Shown: one piece after another, positions 50,345 through 61,999 of the stretch
How positions within the stretch are numbered: position 1 is the stretch's first letter
Layout of the letters: each line of letters opens with the position of its first letter
Source: Sindora glabra
Lineage: Eukaryota > Streptophyta > Magnoliopsida > Fabales > Fabaceae
Length of the DNA: 64,000 nucleotides
Assembly (NCBI GenBank): GCA_020226215.1
Contig: CM035225.1
Location: forward strand, 14,395,868 to 14,459,867
Direction of reading: 5' to 3'
Program-made: the position numbers and the translations under genes
The notes under the pieces: model-generated
The model's database searches: none
The model's input: the letters and a program-made list of their open reading frames with translations, nothing else
What the model was told of the DNA's origin: nothing

Positions 50345-50545
50345 AAAATTTTTGTATACTTTAATTATAATGTATTTCTTTATTATTAAGAAGACATTTG
50401 TCAGTTCTATAATTTTTAAAATATTTTGAAGATGGTTGTGAATTAGTGATAACTTTATAAAACTGACAAATAACGATAATTACCTCAATGTTTATTGAGT
50501 TTGAGTAAAGAAAAGTATTATAGTTAAAGCATACAGAAATTTTTT
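50345..50545. mobile_element. foldback element abutting the 221-aa transporter stop codon, block B
   Basis: Same structure as 32,284-32,484, including the nested hairpin and AATAAA, and ending five bases past the stop codon. The arms have kept their pairing in both blocks apart from scattered changes. Confidence 0.7.
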
Positions 50546-50550
50546 AGCAT

Positions 50551-51216
50551 TTAAAGTTCAGCAGTGCCTAGTAACTTGGTGAGGCCAAATGTTATAGCCA
50601 TGGCCATCCATCCTCCAACCACCACTCTAGCACAAGACCTGCATATGGGAGTTTTCCCAAGCACGGCACCTACCACTCCAAACACCAATAATGCCAAGCT
50701 TGCCACGCAAGCAACAACAGCCACCCTAATCCTGTGCTTCCTAATGAATATGGCAGCCAAAAGTGGCAACACAGCACCAACAGAAAATGCAATTGCTGAT
50801 GCCAGGGCTGCCTGAAAAGGGTTTGGCAGCTTCTCCTCTTGGCCTTCCCCTTCATTTTCTCTTTCCATTTGAGCCTTCTCTATGTCATATTGCGTGTACA
50901 CCGAGACAAACTCTCCGATGGCCATGCTACAAGCTCCAGCCACTAAGCCGGCGAAGCCGGCCAGAAGCATGGCAGCAACGTCTTCCTTGACGGCTCCAAC
51001 ACCCATCATGAGTGATGCAACGGAGACAAGCCCGTCATTGGCGCCCAACACGGCGGCACGTAGCCATTGAGCCCTCTGAGAGTAGTCATTATTGTCGACG
51101 TTGTTTTCTAAAGATTCTTGTTGGCTTGGTTGTGGCTTCATTGATCCATTTGCATGGATAGGAATCTCAATGTGAGTAGGTGAAATTTCATTGTTTGTGG
51201 AAGCCATTGGGGACAA
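50551..51216 (-). CDS. vacuolar iron transporter homologue (VIT/nodulin-21-like), block B copy
   Basis: An intronless 221-aa sister of 32,490-33,155, about 93 percent identical by eye. Differences cluster in the polar N-tail (for example Asn14Thr, Glu27Lys) and the cytosolic loop (Arg118Glu, Asp122Glu). GANDGLVS (58-65) and SMAIGEFVS (97-105) are unchanged. In the membrane core the changes are mostly conservative (Leu142Ile, Val149Leu), but Gly182Val in segment 4 is less so. The expected product is a tonoplast Fe2+ transporter of VTL type with five membrane segments. The upstream TATA box, the 5' leader and the 3' foldback are shared with the A copy, so both are probably expressed under similar control. 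Confidence 0.93.
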   Translation of the reverse strand: MSPMASTNNEISPTHIEIPIHANGSMKPQPSQQESLENNVDNNDYSQRAQWLRAAVLGANDGLVSVASLMMGVGAVKEDVAAMLLAGFAGLVAGACSMAIGEFVSVYTQYDIEKAQMERENEGEGQEEKLPNPFQAALASAIAFSVGAVLPLLAAIFIRKHRIRVAVVACVASLALLVFGVVGAVLGKTPICRSCARVVVGGWMAMAITFGLTKLLGTAEL

Positions 51217-51309
51217 AGAGACAATCTTGTTGAAAGATAATAGGAAAGGATGTTGGATATGTTATAATATTGAGAACTTGTGGAGAACACAAGCTGCTTT
51301 AGTGAAGGG

Positions 51310-51317
51310 TATTTATA
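51310..51317 (-). promoter_or_regulatory. TATA box of the block B 221-aa transporter gene
   Basis: TATAAATA on the minus strand, about 95 bases upstream of the start codon, matching 33,249-33,256. Confidence 0.65.
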
Positions 51318-51876
51318 GGGAGAAATCCTCATAGTTTGGTTAGGTATGAAAGGGACCTAATCAAAATAAAAATGTTTTTATATAAAAGTGAGATTTGAAA
51401 TTAAGTTTTAAATTATTAATATCTATTAAATTGAATTTTAAAAGTATATTCCACTATCTTATATCCAATTACATTGGAAGCTTAATTTCAAATCTCACTC
51501 AGTCATACAGTATTGCTGTAATCAAAATAGTCATCAATTCACTTTTTCTTTAAAAAAAATCTCTTTAAAAAAATCAGCATTAGAAAAACTTAGTATTAAA
51601 ACAACCTAATAACACAGATAAATCACTGCCACATTTTTTTCAATTCATATACGGTAAACAAAAGTTAAATTTATTCAAAGTTTTAAATTGTAATTCACAA
51701 TCCTAATATTATGCGTAAATATTATTCTTGTATTATGTTTTTATATTACAAATTATAATATTATGTAGTTTTGTTCAATAAAACTTGCATATTTTCCATA
51801 TTTATCCACAATTTTACTAATTATAGATCACAACATAACAGTAAAGGTAACCACAGATGTTTAAAAGTCAATTCCA

Positions 51877-54095
51877 TTTGGGGCGGCTTTTCCCACGAAA
51901 TTCCTGCAGATTTAGCATGGATTTTATTTCCCACGGAATTTGACGCGGCATACCACTCCGTGGGAGCGTGGTAGAGTTGGATTTCCCACGGATTTTCCCA
52001 TTGATTTTAGCAGCCTCAAAAATTTTTAAAAATTAAACAATGTATTTTTGAAAAATTAAAAAAATTAATGTGTAAATTTCCTGCAAATTTAGCCACCTCA
52101 AAATTTTGGAAATAAAAAAATTTTTAGATTCCCATTGAAAATGACCTATCAATATTTTGTACCCGTAGTCCCCAAGAAAAATTATTTCCCCCATCCAAAG
52201 TCCAATAAGCATGATCTTTTCTCACTTAGGCATCACTAATTTTATGTTGCCATTGCCCACTAGCTAATAAATTTCAAATTTTCAAAGCTAAAAACAAGCA
52301 CAAAATAGAGGAATGAGACTGGCAGCCAAAATGCAATGAAAGACTCAACAAGTCAATAATTAGGAAGCTTTTAACTTCACATGACTTAAACATTCCACAA
52401 GTATAATTATACATCTCCAACAAATGAAAGGTATAGACTAGAATGAGACTAGGAGTGGAACTTGAAAAAATTTGGATTTGATCAAAGCCATATGGATATC
52501 AAGCAGAGGATGAAAAATCAAACTCACTTTCAATCAGGATTTTGAAGAAAACCATTGCCATCACAAAAAGGATGTTTAGGCTCGAATAGTTTCTCAAAAT
52601 TGCAAAAAAATAAAACAAAAATGGGAGAGTGTTAAAATGGAAGTACTCTTATGCACTTCCTTTTTAACATGTTAGCTGCCTTGAATTTTCAATGCTAAAA
52701 TTGTTAAATAACAGATGTGTATGCACGATTCACATGTGATTCAAAATCTAAGAAATGCAACAAATAGATTTCATAAAACACATGGACACTCCAGAAGACC
52801 ATAAGAATGCTAGCATCAAATTGTAGAAGCATTTGTTACCGTTCTAACCAAAGGCCAAAATTTCCGGGCCTTTTAATTCAAGAAAATTTCTAAGTGGCAT
52901 CGGAAAGAGAACTCACACATTGTCTAGTTTGGATATTCCATCAGGCAATGGTCTAGTGAGATGAATTTTCAATCAAAAGTTAGTGGAAGAAAATTAGTAA
53001 AAAAATTATAAAAGAAAATTTTCTATCAAAAGCAAGCAAAGAAGATTGAAAAGAAACGGGGCAACAATTACAAAGTCTTTAAATTAATCAAATTTCTAAG
53101 AAAGTCAGGCAATATTCCATTAATATTGCAACTCCTTAATACTCGGGGAAACAACTAGATATAATGTAAATTTGTTAAAGATAAAAGATAATTACATAGG
53201 ATTATTTGTAATCTAGTATCCATTAATTTTTTTGATTTGTTTAAATAATTAATTCGAATGACTAAAAAAATTAATCCTTAAAGGATTTATGATGGTGGTT
53301 AAATTGCCACTATGAAAAAAAAAAGCCTTAATGTTTATGATGATAAATCTATTGAAATTAAAAAATAATTTAAAATTAAAACTTCGACTAATTTTGAACG
53401 TTAGAAAAACATTTGTCAGAAATTATTTTCTGATGGAATTTACAATCATAAGAATTTTTCAACAGAAGTGATAAATCAAGTCATTTTCTACGGTCATAAG
53501 ATTTTGCATTTAATGTGACATAAATTTTAAAACTAAAAATGGTAAATTATGCAAATCCTGCAGGCTCAATACTATAAAGCAATTTATTACCACCTTTATT
53601 TAGCATATAATTGGCTATAGGAAAAGGAAGTTACTAAATCTATGGAACGTTTATGAGTGATTGATTGTTTGTATTAAATTTCACACCTTTTATCTATACT
53701 AAGTTAAAGCTGTCACAAAATAAGTGTTGAAAATGACACAATTTCTCGAAGTGTACATATATGTTCCCCTCTTTCATGCCACTTCAGAAAACTAGTACGC
53801 CACACACGGATGCTTAAGAAATTCACAATGCTGGTGGAATTCAAATTGTCAGGTCCAAATATTGTATATGTGCAATACATAGCTGACAGTAACAATCTCA
53901 AAGCAGAACTACGATGATCATACAAGTAGAAAAGCATGACCATGATACTCTAACAAGTCTTCCAAAACAAAATTAGAAATTGAATTCCTATATAGATTTA
54001 TGTGAAGACATCTATACTACATGATAGTGATAAAATAAAAGGAAACTTATATTTGCTTTTGCTTAACACAAACCAGAAGAACATTACCTTTGCTA
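51877..54095. mobile_element. 2.2-kb insertion found only in block B, with a CACTA-like end
   Basis: In block A the flanks of this segment are directly joined (AATTTGG then ATTATG near 33,850). The first 230 bases contain repeated TTCCCACGGA/CCGTGGGA words on both strands (51,890-52,000), which resemble subterminal repeats of some plant CACTA elements. The remainder (52,200-54,000) has mixed composition without a recognised gene; a minus-strand frame at 53,713-53,943 is not recognisable. No terminal inverted repeat was found, so type and exact ends are unsure. Confidence 0.55.
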
Positions 54096-54450
54096 TACCC
54101 AAAAATATAAATAATATAAAAAAATATGTATAATTAAATAATACAACCAGATAGTAAATGTGCTGGAAAAAAAAGGCTGATAGTGTGGAAAGCACTAGCT
54201 ATAAGTGGAGATTTCATCTAATGAATCTAATTCTCGATTGGCATTATATTAAAGTGGACGCTGAATCGACGTATTCTCTATCAGTAACACATCGTTTCCA
54301 TACTAATAACAAAATGTCTGGATGGTATATTCAGACCAAAATGTCTTAGTAAATTAAGAGAAGAGATGAGGAGTGATGCGAAGAATAGAGTAAAAATATA
54401 TAGAATAAAATCAAAATACCCTAAGTATCCCAAGTGGTGGAAAATAAAAA

Positions 54451-54674
54451 CTTCCAATGCTAATGGAGTACTGAAATCTCAATGTTACTTTTATATAAAT
54501 ATTGCTAATTATACTATTTTTCTAATTTAACAATCTAATCCAAAAGAAAATTATCTATTTTTAGTTACAAATCAATTATTTTTGAGAAAATTAGACTATT
54601 AAATGGAAAAAATAATATATTTAATAATATTTATATAAAAGTAATACTTAATTTTTAGTATTAATGTAACATTA
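54451..54674. mobile_element. foldback MITE family M1, copy 5
   Basis: The block B counterpart of 34,233-34,448. Left GGAGTACTGAAATCTCAATG, right complement TTAATGTTACATTAATAC. Arms and core are as in the other copies. Confidence 0.7.
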
Positions 54675-55531
54675 AATTTTTTTACAAGTGACAATGCAAT
54701 AATATTTAATATTATCTTTATAATTTTTTATTATGCTAAATTTAAACTTAGAACTTGAACGTGTGTTAAATAACTTATAATTTTTGTTGCTGTCGGAAAA
54801 ATATAGAAACCTTGCATTTGTAACTTGAAGTTGAGGAATGAGGACTGTGAATTCCACACACAGGATAGTGGGAAGTCTTGGAAATGAATGTGACAATAAT
54901 GAAACCAAACTTCAGGGAATATATGTTATAAGCAAATTCAAGTGTGCTATTAAAAAATCGAAGAGTCTGTGCATTCCACACGAAAGCCACGGACTAATCC
55001 TTTAATTACGATCAAACAGCCAAAGTGCGCAATACATTTTGATTAATTAATATATTTTTCACTCAACGTGATCCATCCATAATCACTTTATTGCTTTTCT
55101 TTAGATGAATTATTTTAGCAATATTACAAGACGCAGAGTGCATTATATCTCCTAGGTTTTAAAATGCGATATCCAGTTGCAATTACCCACCTTAATTACT
55201 CAATGAAATTAAGTAAATAAATGTTTAAATTCTCGTAATAACTTTGTACCGTCAAAAGTAATTTTTTTCATCCTAATAAAATATTAATTCAGTAAAAAAA
55301 AATGTCTCATACAAATTTTACTTGCTAAGAACAAGGAAAGAAATTTTTTTCCCAGAGTAATTGCCCGCACTTGAACATCATTTTCTTTATTAAAAAATGT
55401 TATTTTCATATATTTTTACATGAAATTTACACTAAAAAAAACAAATTTATTTAAAAATCTCATCTCCCTCTCACAGATGTGAGTCCTATGTGAGGGATAG
55501 ATACATGCAATGCAATTAGCATCCATCATCT

Positions 55532-56278
55532 TTAGAAGTTTCCTCCAGTACTAGAACCCAACAACTTGGTTAACCCAAAAGTGATGGCCATAGCCACCCA
55601 CCCTCCAACAAGAACCCGAAAACTAGTCCTCACCACCGGAGTCTTCCCAAGCAAAGCCCCAACTCCTCCAAACACCACCAAAGCCAAGCTAGCCACAACC
55701 ACAACCACAGCCAGCCTCACCTTATAATCGGTAATAAAAGCAGCAGCAAGCAGTGGCACCAAAGCTCCAATGCAAAATGAGAATCCTGAAGCCCAAGCAG
55801 CCTGAAACGGATTAGGCAATAATTTCTTCTTCTCATTAATCTGCATTTCCAAGTCCTTATCATTAAAGCCACCATCTCCAATATTACTTTTCTGATTCAT
55901 TTTCTTTTCTCTCATCATTTGGCCAACCTCAATTTCATACTGAGTGTACACAGAAACAAATTCTCCAATTGCCATGCTGCAAGCACCTGCAACTGAACCT
56001 ACAAAACCGGCAAAAAGCATGGCCTTAACATCTTTTCTAAAAGCTCCAACACCCATTATCAATGAAGAAATTGAAACTAAGCCGTCGTTTGCGCCTAAGA
56101 CGGCGGCGCGAAGCCATTGAGCTCTTTGCGAGTAATGAAAATTGTTGCTCTCATCTTCTTGATGCAGTTGGGTTTGGTCTTGATGAAGATCTAATTTTTC
56201 ATTTGCTTGGTTTGGAACCACTGTGTTGTTCAGTGTCACCAAATCACAGGCTCTAAGGGAAGCCATGGTAGAAAACAA
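55532..56278 (-). CDS. vacuolar iron transporter homologue, 248-aa type, block B
   Basis: An intronless VIT-family protein and a distinct paralogue of the 221-aa type, sharing the membrane core but with a longer N-tail and a loop of about 45 residues after segment 2 (MMREKKMNQKSNIGDGG...). GANDGLVS (62-69) and SMAIGEFVS (101-109) are intact. Five membrane segments lie near 58-80, 86-107, 160-182, 188-210 and 218-239. The lysine- and glutamate-rich loop may contact metal or partner proteins on the cytosolic side, but lacks the long metal-binding domain of VIT1. Met5 (MASLRA) aligns with the start of the block A pseudogene, so translation may begin there, giving 244 aa. Its duplicate at 35,301-36,495 is dead, making this the only working copy of the type in the window. 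Confidence 0.92.
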   Translation of the reverse strand: MFSTMASLRACDLVTLNNTVVPNQANEKLDLHQDQTQLHQEDESNNFHYSQRAQWLRAAVLGANDGLVSISSLIMGVGAFRKDVKAMLFAGFVGSVAGACSMAIGEFVSVYTQYEIEVGQMMREKKMNQKSNIGDGGFNDKDLEMQINEKKKLLPNPFQAAWASGFSFCIGALVPLLAAAFITDYKVRLAVVVVVASLALVVFGGVGALLGKTPVVRTSFRVLVGGWVAMAITFGLTKLLGSSTGGNF

Positions 56279-56714
56279 ATCAACAAGTTAATTGAACAGA
56301 GAGAGATGAAATTCAGATGAGGATTGAAGAAGAAAGGGTTTGATATTTAGGGGATTTTAATAAGGAATAGGCTAATTGGCCGGTGGAGATTCTTAGGGAT
56401 AACTGAGAATGAAAGGCGGGGTTAAATTTTAATCACTGATATTCATTTGTTTTGATTTATGTTTGGCCAAATGAATACTATAATAATAATAGAATTTAAA
56501 TCTCATATTCTCCAGAGAAAAGAAGAAGCTCTAAGGGATAGACGTGAGAAAATGTCTTTGGTAATAATATATAAATTAACTTGTTCCTTGATTTAATACA
56601 AGAATTATATAAAAAATATTGTAGGTATAAAAATGAAATTTTAAATTAAATTTTAAATTTTTATATTTCTTAAAATAAATTTTATAAATTTATTCTATCA
56701 TTTTATATTTAATA

Positions 56715-57027
56715 ACTATATTTAAAATCTAATTTTGAATATTATTTTCAGTGGACGTAACATATATATATATATATATATATGCTATTTCCACCTTTCA
56801 CCTCCAAATTCTATCAAAAAATACTATAGATATTAAATATAAGATCCGAAATTGAATTTTGAATCTTTTATATTAATTGAATTAAGCTTAATAAAATTAT
56901 TCCACCATTCTAATGGTAGTCCTCTATTTATATTTAAAATTCAATTTCAAATTTTATTTTCAATTCATATAATATTATTAAATTTAAGATCTAATTTTGA
57001 ATATTATTTTTAGTAGATAGAACATTG

Positions 57028-57106
<79 letters not shown>

Positions 57107-57320
57107 CGCGCGCGCTATTTCTGCCTTTTACTTCCAAATTTTATCAAAAATGCTATAGATATTAAATATAAGATCTGAAATTTGAATTTTGAATCTTTTA
57201 TATTAATTGAACTAAGCTTTACAAAATTATCTCATCATTCTAATGGGAGTCCTCTATTTGCATTTCAAATCTTATTTTCAATTCATATAATATTATTGAA
57301 TTTATACTAAGCTTCAATAT
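56715..57320. repeat. tandem duplication, about 270-300-bp unit, each with a TA tract
   Basis: ATCTAATTTTGAATATTATTTT at about 56,727 recurs at about 56,990. Each copy is followed by a TA tract (56,762-56,783; 57,029-57,103), then GCTATTTC(C/T)(A/G)CC and AAGATC(C/T)GAAATT, and ends in CATTCTAATGG(T/G)AGTCCTC. The copies are clearly diverged. Confidence 0.75.
57029..57115. repeat. (TA)n tract followed by (GC)n
   Basis: About 75 bases of TA, then GTGCGCGCGCGC. Both parts are alternating purine-pyrimidine. Confidence 0.95.
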
Positions 57321-57399
57321 GTCTTCCTCGGGGCAAATTAGAACCCAATAATTGTAATTTTTTATTCAAAAGATAAATTTAACTCTGTCATGGCTGGAC

Positions 57400-57401
<2 letters not shown>

Positions 57402-57433
<32 letters not shown>
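57402..57433. repeat. (TA)n microsatellite
   Basis: About 32 bases of alternating TA, ending before CTATATTACAGGC. Confidence 0.95.
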
Positions 57434-57435
<2 letters not shown>

Positions 57436-59190
57436 TATATTACAGGCATACATAGAGAGAGATGAATGTCAAATTGTAAATAGAAGTTATTATTATAAAG
57501 CACACAATAATCTTTTCTTTTGAGTAAAATAATTTACTTAGTTAAGATAAATTTCTCGCAAACCTGAAATCTAAGATTCCTAAGAAATAATGTTGGAGGA
57601 GCTGGACATAGTTACTTTCACTAGTTCCATCTGTATCTAGGGAAATCAGTATTAACACTAACGTCTTTTGGCATCATTAGAAACATAAATTGTGCTAAAC
57701 GAATCCCTTGTTATTTGTTTGAGGAAAAAAAAGTTTATTTGTATTTTCTAAAGTGCGAATAAAGTGTCACATCGCAATAGTTAATAAAAAATTAATTATT
57801 CAAATTTTAATAAATAATAAACAGTTGAAAATAAATTTTAAATTAATAATTATTCATTTTTTTTACTTTCTTATTAAATAGTATGATATTGTGCTTTTTT
57901 TTTTAAATAAATTTTGCGTTTCAAAGCAATTAAATCTCAAATTTCAGCCTAATGAATTTTTTTTAATAAAAGGAATTGTGAATGGCTGTTTCAATCCACA
58001 AATAATTTCTCCAATACAAACGGTTTATGTCTCAAATATTAGGATGATACATATAAGTTGTCTAAAATATGACGGGAAATCCGAGTGATCATCCATAAGT
58101 TTTCCAAAACTTCATGACTTTAATGTCGTTTTGAAGTATCGAAATTAATTAGAACTTCAGTATCGTTTTGGAATCGTTTGTATATATGATGCATTCAGTA
58201 ATTTTTGTTTCTTTCTCCTGTTGTTCTGAATCCGTACCCCAAGTTCCATCCGGGTACTATAAGGAACAAAATGCTTTTGATTTCATGTCCAAATTTCAGA
58301 AGCATTAAGTAAATGTAGAGATAAAATTAGGGATAACAACAAATGAAACCAGGGGTAAGAACATAAATAAAACATCAACAACTTTCTGGATAAGCTAGCA
58401 GGGAAAAATGGAAAACAAAAGAAAATTGTTCTTCTTTGAGGTTAACACATAACATGAGCCTACGCCCGTGATCTTGCTCCATGAATCATGATCTCTCATT
58501 TCATATAATTCAAAATAATGTATAATAAACAATGGTATTTACACTTCTAGTTATTTACATCTCTCACAAAATTATTAATAGTAAAAAGGGTATTTTTATT
58601 CTTCAATTAGACTATTGTGAACTATCAATCATCTGAAGACCTAATAAAAATTGTGTTTGTAAATTTCAATATACTTTATTCATGATGATATTATAAATAC
58701 ACATTTACAAAACATTTCATTGACAATGATAAATACACGATCTACCCAACAAATACTCATTATTGAGTTAGATCGAGTTCTTCAAAGAACTTGGACTAGT
58801 TGGCTCACCTCAAAATTGGCCCATCGCAAAACTTGCTAATTTTAGCATATTGTAGAAGTGATCAAACAAATTGAAAAAATCGGATAAGACTCACTAAAAT
58901 AAGAATTTGTGTTTTTAATTATCTATTATTTTTATCAAAAAAATTTAATTATTAATAAAATACAATTTTAAAATTATTATTTTATTAGAATAAATTTTTT
59001 ATATTTTTTTATATTTTTATTCTATATACATAGTTATAAATTTAATTATTAATTATTTTTAAATAATATTTTTCAAAATTTAATATAAGACCTGAATTCG
59101 TTAAGAATTTTATGTTATATCAAGTTATTATGTCGTATTAAAAATTATCATTCCTTCACAATTATACCTTTACCTTTGTATAACATGTTA
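57434..59190. other. intergenic DNA
   Basis: No gene. Small frames around 57,890-58,090 have no coding character. Mixed AT-rich sequence. Confidence 0.5.
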
Positions 59191-59199
59191 TGTGGAGTT

Positions 59200-60310
59200 T
59201 CATACAATATAATTTATTATATACTCGATTATGGAAACTTAAAAATCAACTTTGTTAGATTATATTTGACTATAGGGATTCAGAGAGTAATCATGCAACT
59301 CATAGTCAACTATGCAATACTGAAAGTAACTTTATGAGTGTATAGTCAATTGGTTTTCTAGACAACAGATTTTGATGGCTTAATCAACTATATAATTGCC
59401 CATTCATACCCAAAAAGCATATTTTAGGACATAGTCAATTATATAATTGATTATAATCTAGTTTATTGCATATTTTCAAAAGATTTATTGTTATATGGCT
59501 AATTTTTAGTCCAAACACACTTAACAAGCCATCAACCCATTCTAAATCATCAAAACTCTTTAACAACACCTCATGTAATTCTAATTCAACATAAATTTCA
59601 AATCAAATCATTTCAATCAACAAATTCCACAATATTCTTTAAAAAAAAACTAGAAAACTTATCTTAAACCAAACAATTTCATGTTAATCCTTTGAAAAAA
59701 GGCTAGAATGTTCACTCATCTTACTTGAAGGGGATATTGGGAAAATGAAATTGAGGCTTGATTGGTCCGAAGCATTCAAAATCATTAAACTTAAGATTAA
59801 GGCTCACATTTCCCCCCTTTAAGCTTAGATACTTGAAACAAATCTCAAAGGAAAAATTGAAGAAAAGCTTAACAATAATGTAAAAAAAGGAAATCTTACT
59901 TTGATTGTATGAGCAACTTGATGGAATTTAGTTCTCTTTAGCTTGATTGAAGGAGAGGGGAAAGAATATGGAGAGATTAAGATGGTGGAAGTGAAAAGAG
60001 GCTGATATTAGGGATTTTGAGAAGGAGTTGACCAGTTAGAGAGGGATAAAAAGGAAAATAAAAGCAAGGGCAAACTAGAAAAAATGTTTTAAATCTCTTC
60101 CATACTTAATTACTCACCCCTAAATAGATTTAATCTTTAATCACTTCATTTCTCTTACTTCTTCTCAACTAGTTCATAAATTATTCTTATTTTAAACTTC
60201 ATTTAATTAATTAATTCTTCTTGTTAGTTTACCCACTCCACAAACGTTTCATTTTAGTTATTATCATCATAATTAATCATTTTGTTCACAAAATAAAATT
60301 TTAAAATTTT
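59200..60310 (-). repeat. dispersed repeat family R1, copy 2
   Basis: Matches window start 250-1,420 in the same orientation. It has the TAGTCAA(C/T)TAT-rich part at 59,260-59,460, then CTTACTTTGATTG...AACTTGATGGAATTT-type text around 59,890-59,930 and TTACTCACCCCTAA near 60,110. No coding region. Confidence 0.6.
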
Positions 60311-60509
60311 AGAGAAGCATACTAATTCAAAGTTGATGATTATGTCCATGTAAATATAAGTATTTACACTTTCCAAAACTATAGAAATCTAACACTCCTT
60401 TTGATTATGTTGTATTCCAACTGTCTCCGAAACATGCAAGGTAGGAAATAAAAATAACTTTCCTTTAGCTTTAAATGCTTTATATGATTTTCTATTAATT
60501 GTAGTTTTT

Positions 60510-60922
60510 ATAGAGTTCTTTTGTTTGTTCTTTATATGGGCACATGTGAATTGCTTGTTTCAAGTGAAGGGAACACTAAGAAACTAGCATCAAGATTAGT
60601 AGAGCCTTTTGTGACACATTTGAAAGTTGCTGAAGAGCAAGTTGCACTAGTAGTCCTGTCAATTATACTTGAAACTGAAAGACATAAAAATGCCAAGATC
60701 TTGGTTTACAAAAGTGGACACTCCAAAAGTATAAGCTATGAAATGAAAGAAAATTTCATCATAATTGAATTTAGTGGTTTTTTTTCTTTTTCTTTAACCT
60801 AGTTAATTTTTGGTTCTTTTTTGTTTGTGCGGTTTGTTAGCACACCAAAGGTTTTAGAAATTGTCAATACATTAGATGTAGAGATGTCTCAACTAGAAGT
60901 AGCCTAGAAAATATATTCTTAG
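60510..60922 (+). pseudogene. COP1-interacting-protein-7-like gene relic
   Basis: Two broken exons. The first (about 60,530-60,726) reads CELLVSSEGNTKKLASRLVE, then PFVTHLKVAEEQVA, then ETERHKNAK; the family's WFTK block appears next in a shifted frame (TGGTTTACAAAA at about 60,703). A probable intron follows. The second (60,824-60,922) reads FVRFVSTPKVLEIVNTLDVE, then MSQLEVA and KIYS, with two stops, and ends at a GT donor. These are the conserved N-terminal blocks of plant CIP7-related proteins, which act with the light-signalling regulator COP1. The expected first residues and all later exons are missing. It is a genomic, not processed, copy because the intron is retained. Confidence 0.75.
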
Positions 60923-61572
60923 GTAAAGATTGCCCTTGAGCAGTTACTGATATTCTTGTCGTCTCATGTTTGTGTTATTGGTCACTTTTCATAAATATCC
61001 TAATGTAGAATTGCGTTATATGTAATCGTGATAGTAGGCCAAAATAGATTTACAATTCAATATTATAGCTTGATAAGTGATATTATGAGGAGAAGTTATT
61101 GAACGTTTTAATGGCTTCTTTTGGAGTAAGCTACTTATTTTTTTTTTGTTGTAAAATGTATAATTTGGCTAGGATTGTCATTAGGAATTTGTATTAAATA
61201 TGTAAAGTTGACAATGCATTGAATTCTTTATTTTTAGCCCTGAACTACATTTATGTATGTTGCACATAGTTTGAAATATATTTTATAATGATGTTGCTAC
61301 TATTTTCAACAGCACATGGGATAGAACTATGCATATTTGAATGGAATCAACTATGGTAAACCAGCAAAAAGGTGGTATAAATTCATACTAGTAGATTTAT
61401 AGTTCATATTTGTCCAAAATTATTTTTAAAATAGCCCTTCTATTTTTTAGCTTACATCTTATTAGTAGATCAAATAGTGTAAATTGACACTAGTCTGGTA
61501 CATCATAAATGATACCTATTTGAATATTTAAATCATTTAATCAAGGTTAGAAAGCAATATATAGAGAGAGAG
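60923..61572. other. intergenic DNA or decayed intron of the CIP7-like relic
   Basis: No further exons of the relic were recognised. Mixed AT-rich text. Confidence 0.4.
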
Positions 61573-61985
61573 AAAAAATGCAAATAACCCCCACGAACTA
61601 TGATGTGGTTGTATTTTATCCCCTTGAACTCTGGAACTCGAATTTTACCTTCTAAAACTATATAAAATTTCTATTTTACCCCCACTATTATCAAGTTAAT
61701 GGTGGTAACACTTAACGATAGTTCTGTAATACTTAGTAGGGTTATAAATCATTGCTATCACCCTCAATCACTTAGCCACTAAGTAAAAAAAATTAAATGA
61801 ATTTAGCAACAATTTTTAACTGCCAGTAAGTGAAACATTAAACAACAATTTTTCTAACAGATTCCATTAACTTGAATAGTGGGAGTAAAATGCAAGTTTT
61901 ATATAGTTATAGGGAGTAAAATTTGAGTTTCCATAATTCAATGTGCAACCACCTCATAATTGGTGGGGGTTATTTGCATTTTTTT
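61573..61985. mobile_element. foldback MITE, 413 bp, with inverted repeats of about 130 bp
   Basis: Left end AAAAAATGCAAATAACCCCC; the complement of the right end is AAAAAAATGCAAATAACCCC. Similarity of the two arms extends about 130 bases inward (for example ACTATATAAAAT and CCCACTATT...CAAGTTAATGG in both). The core of about 150 bases is unrelated. No target duplication was identified with certainty. Confidence 0.85.
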
Positions 61986-61999
61986 CTAGATACATATAT

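Larger units (their letters stand above)
47502..56565. repeat. segmental duplication, block B
   Basis: Co-linear with 29,962-36,801. It is longer because of a 0.5-kb LINE fragment and a 2.2-kb insertion. Both transporter genes are intact here. The left border is at AGAGACAAAAATATAAGCTC and the right near AAAATGTCTTTGGTAA. Confidence 0.9.
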
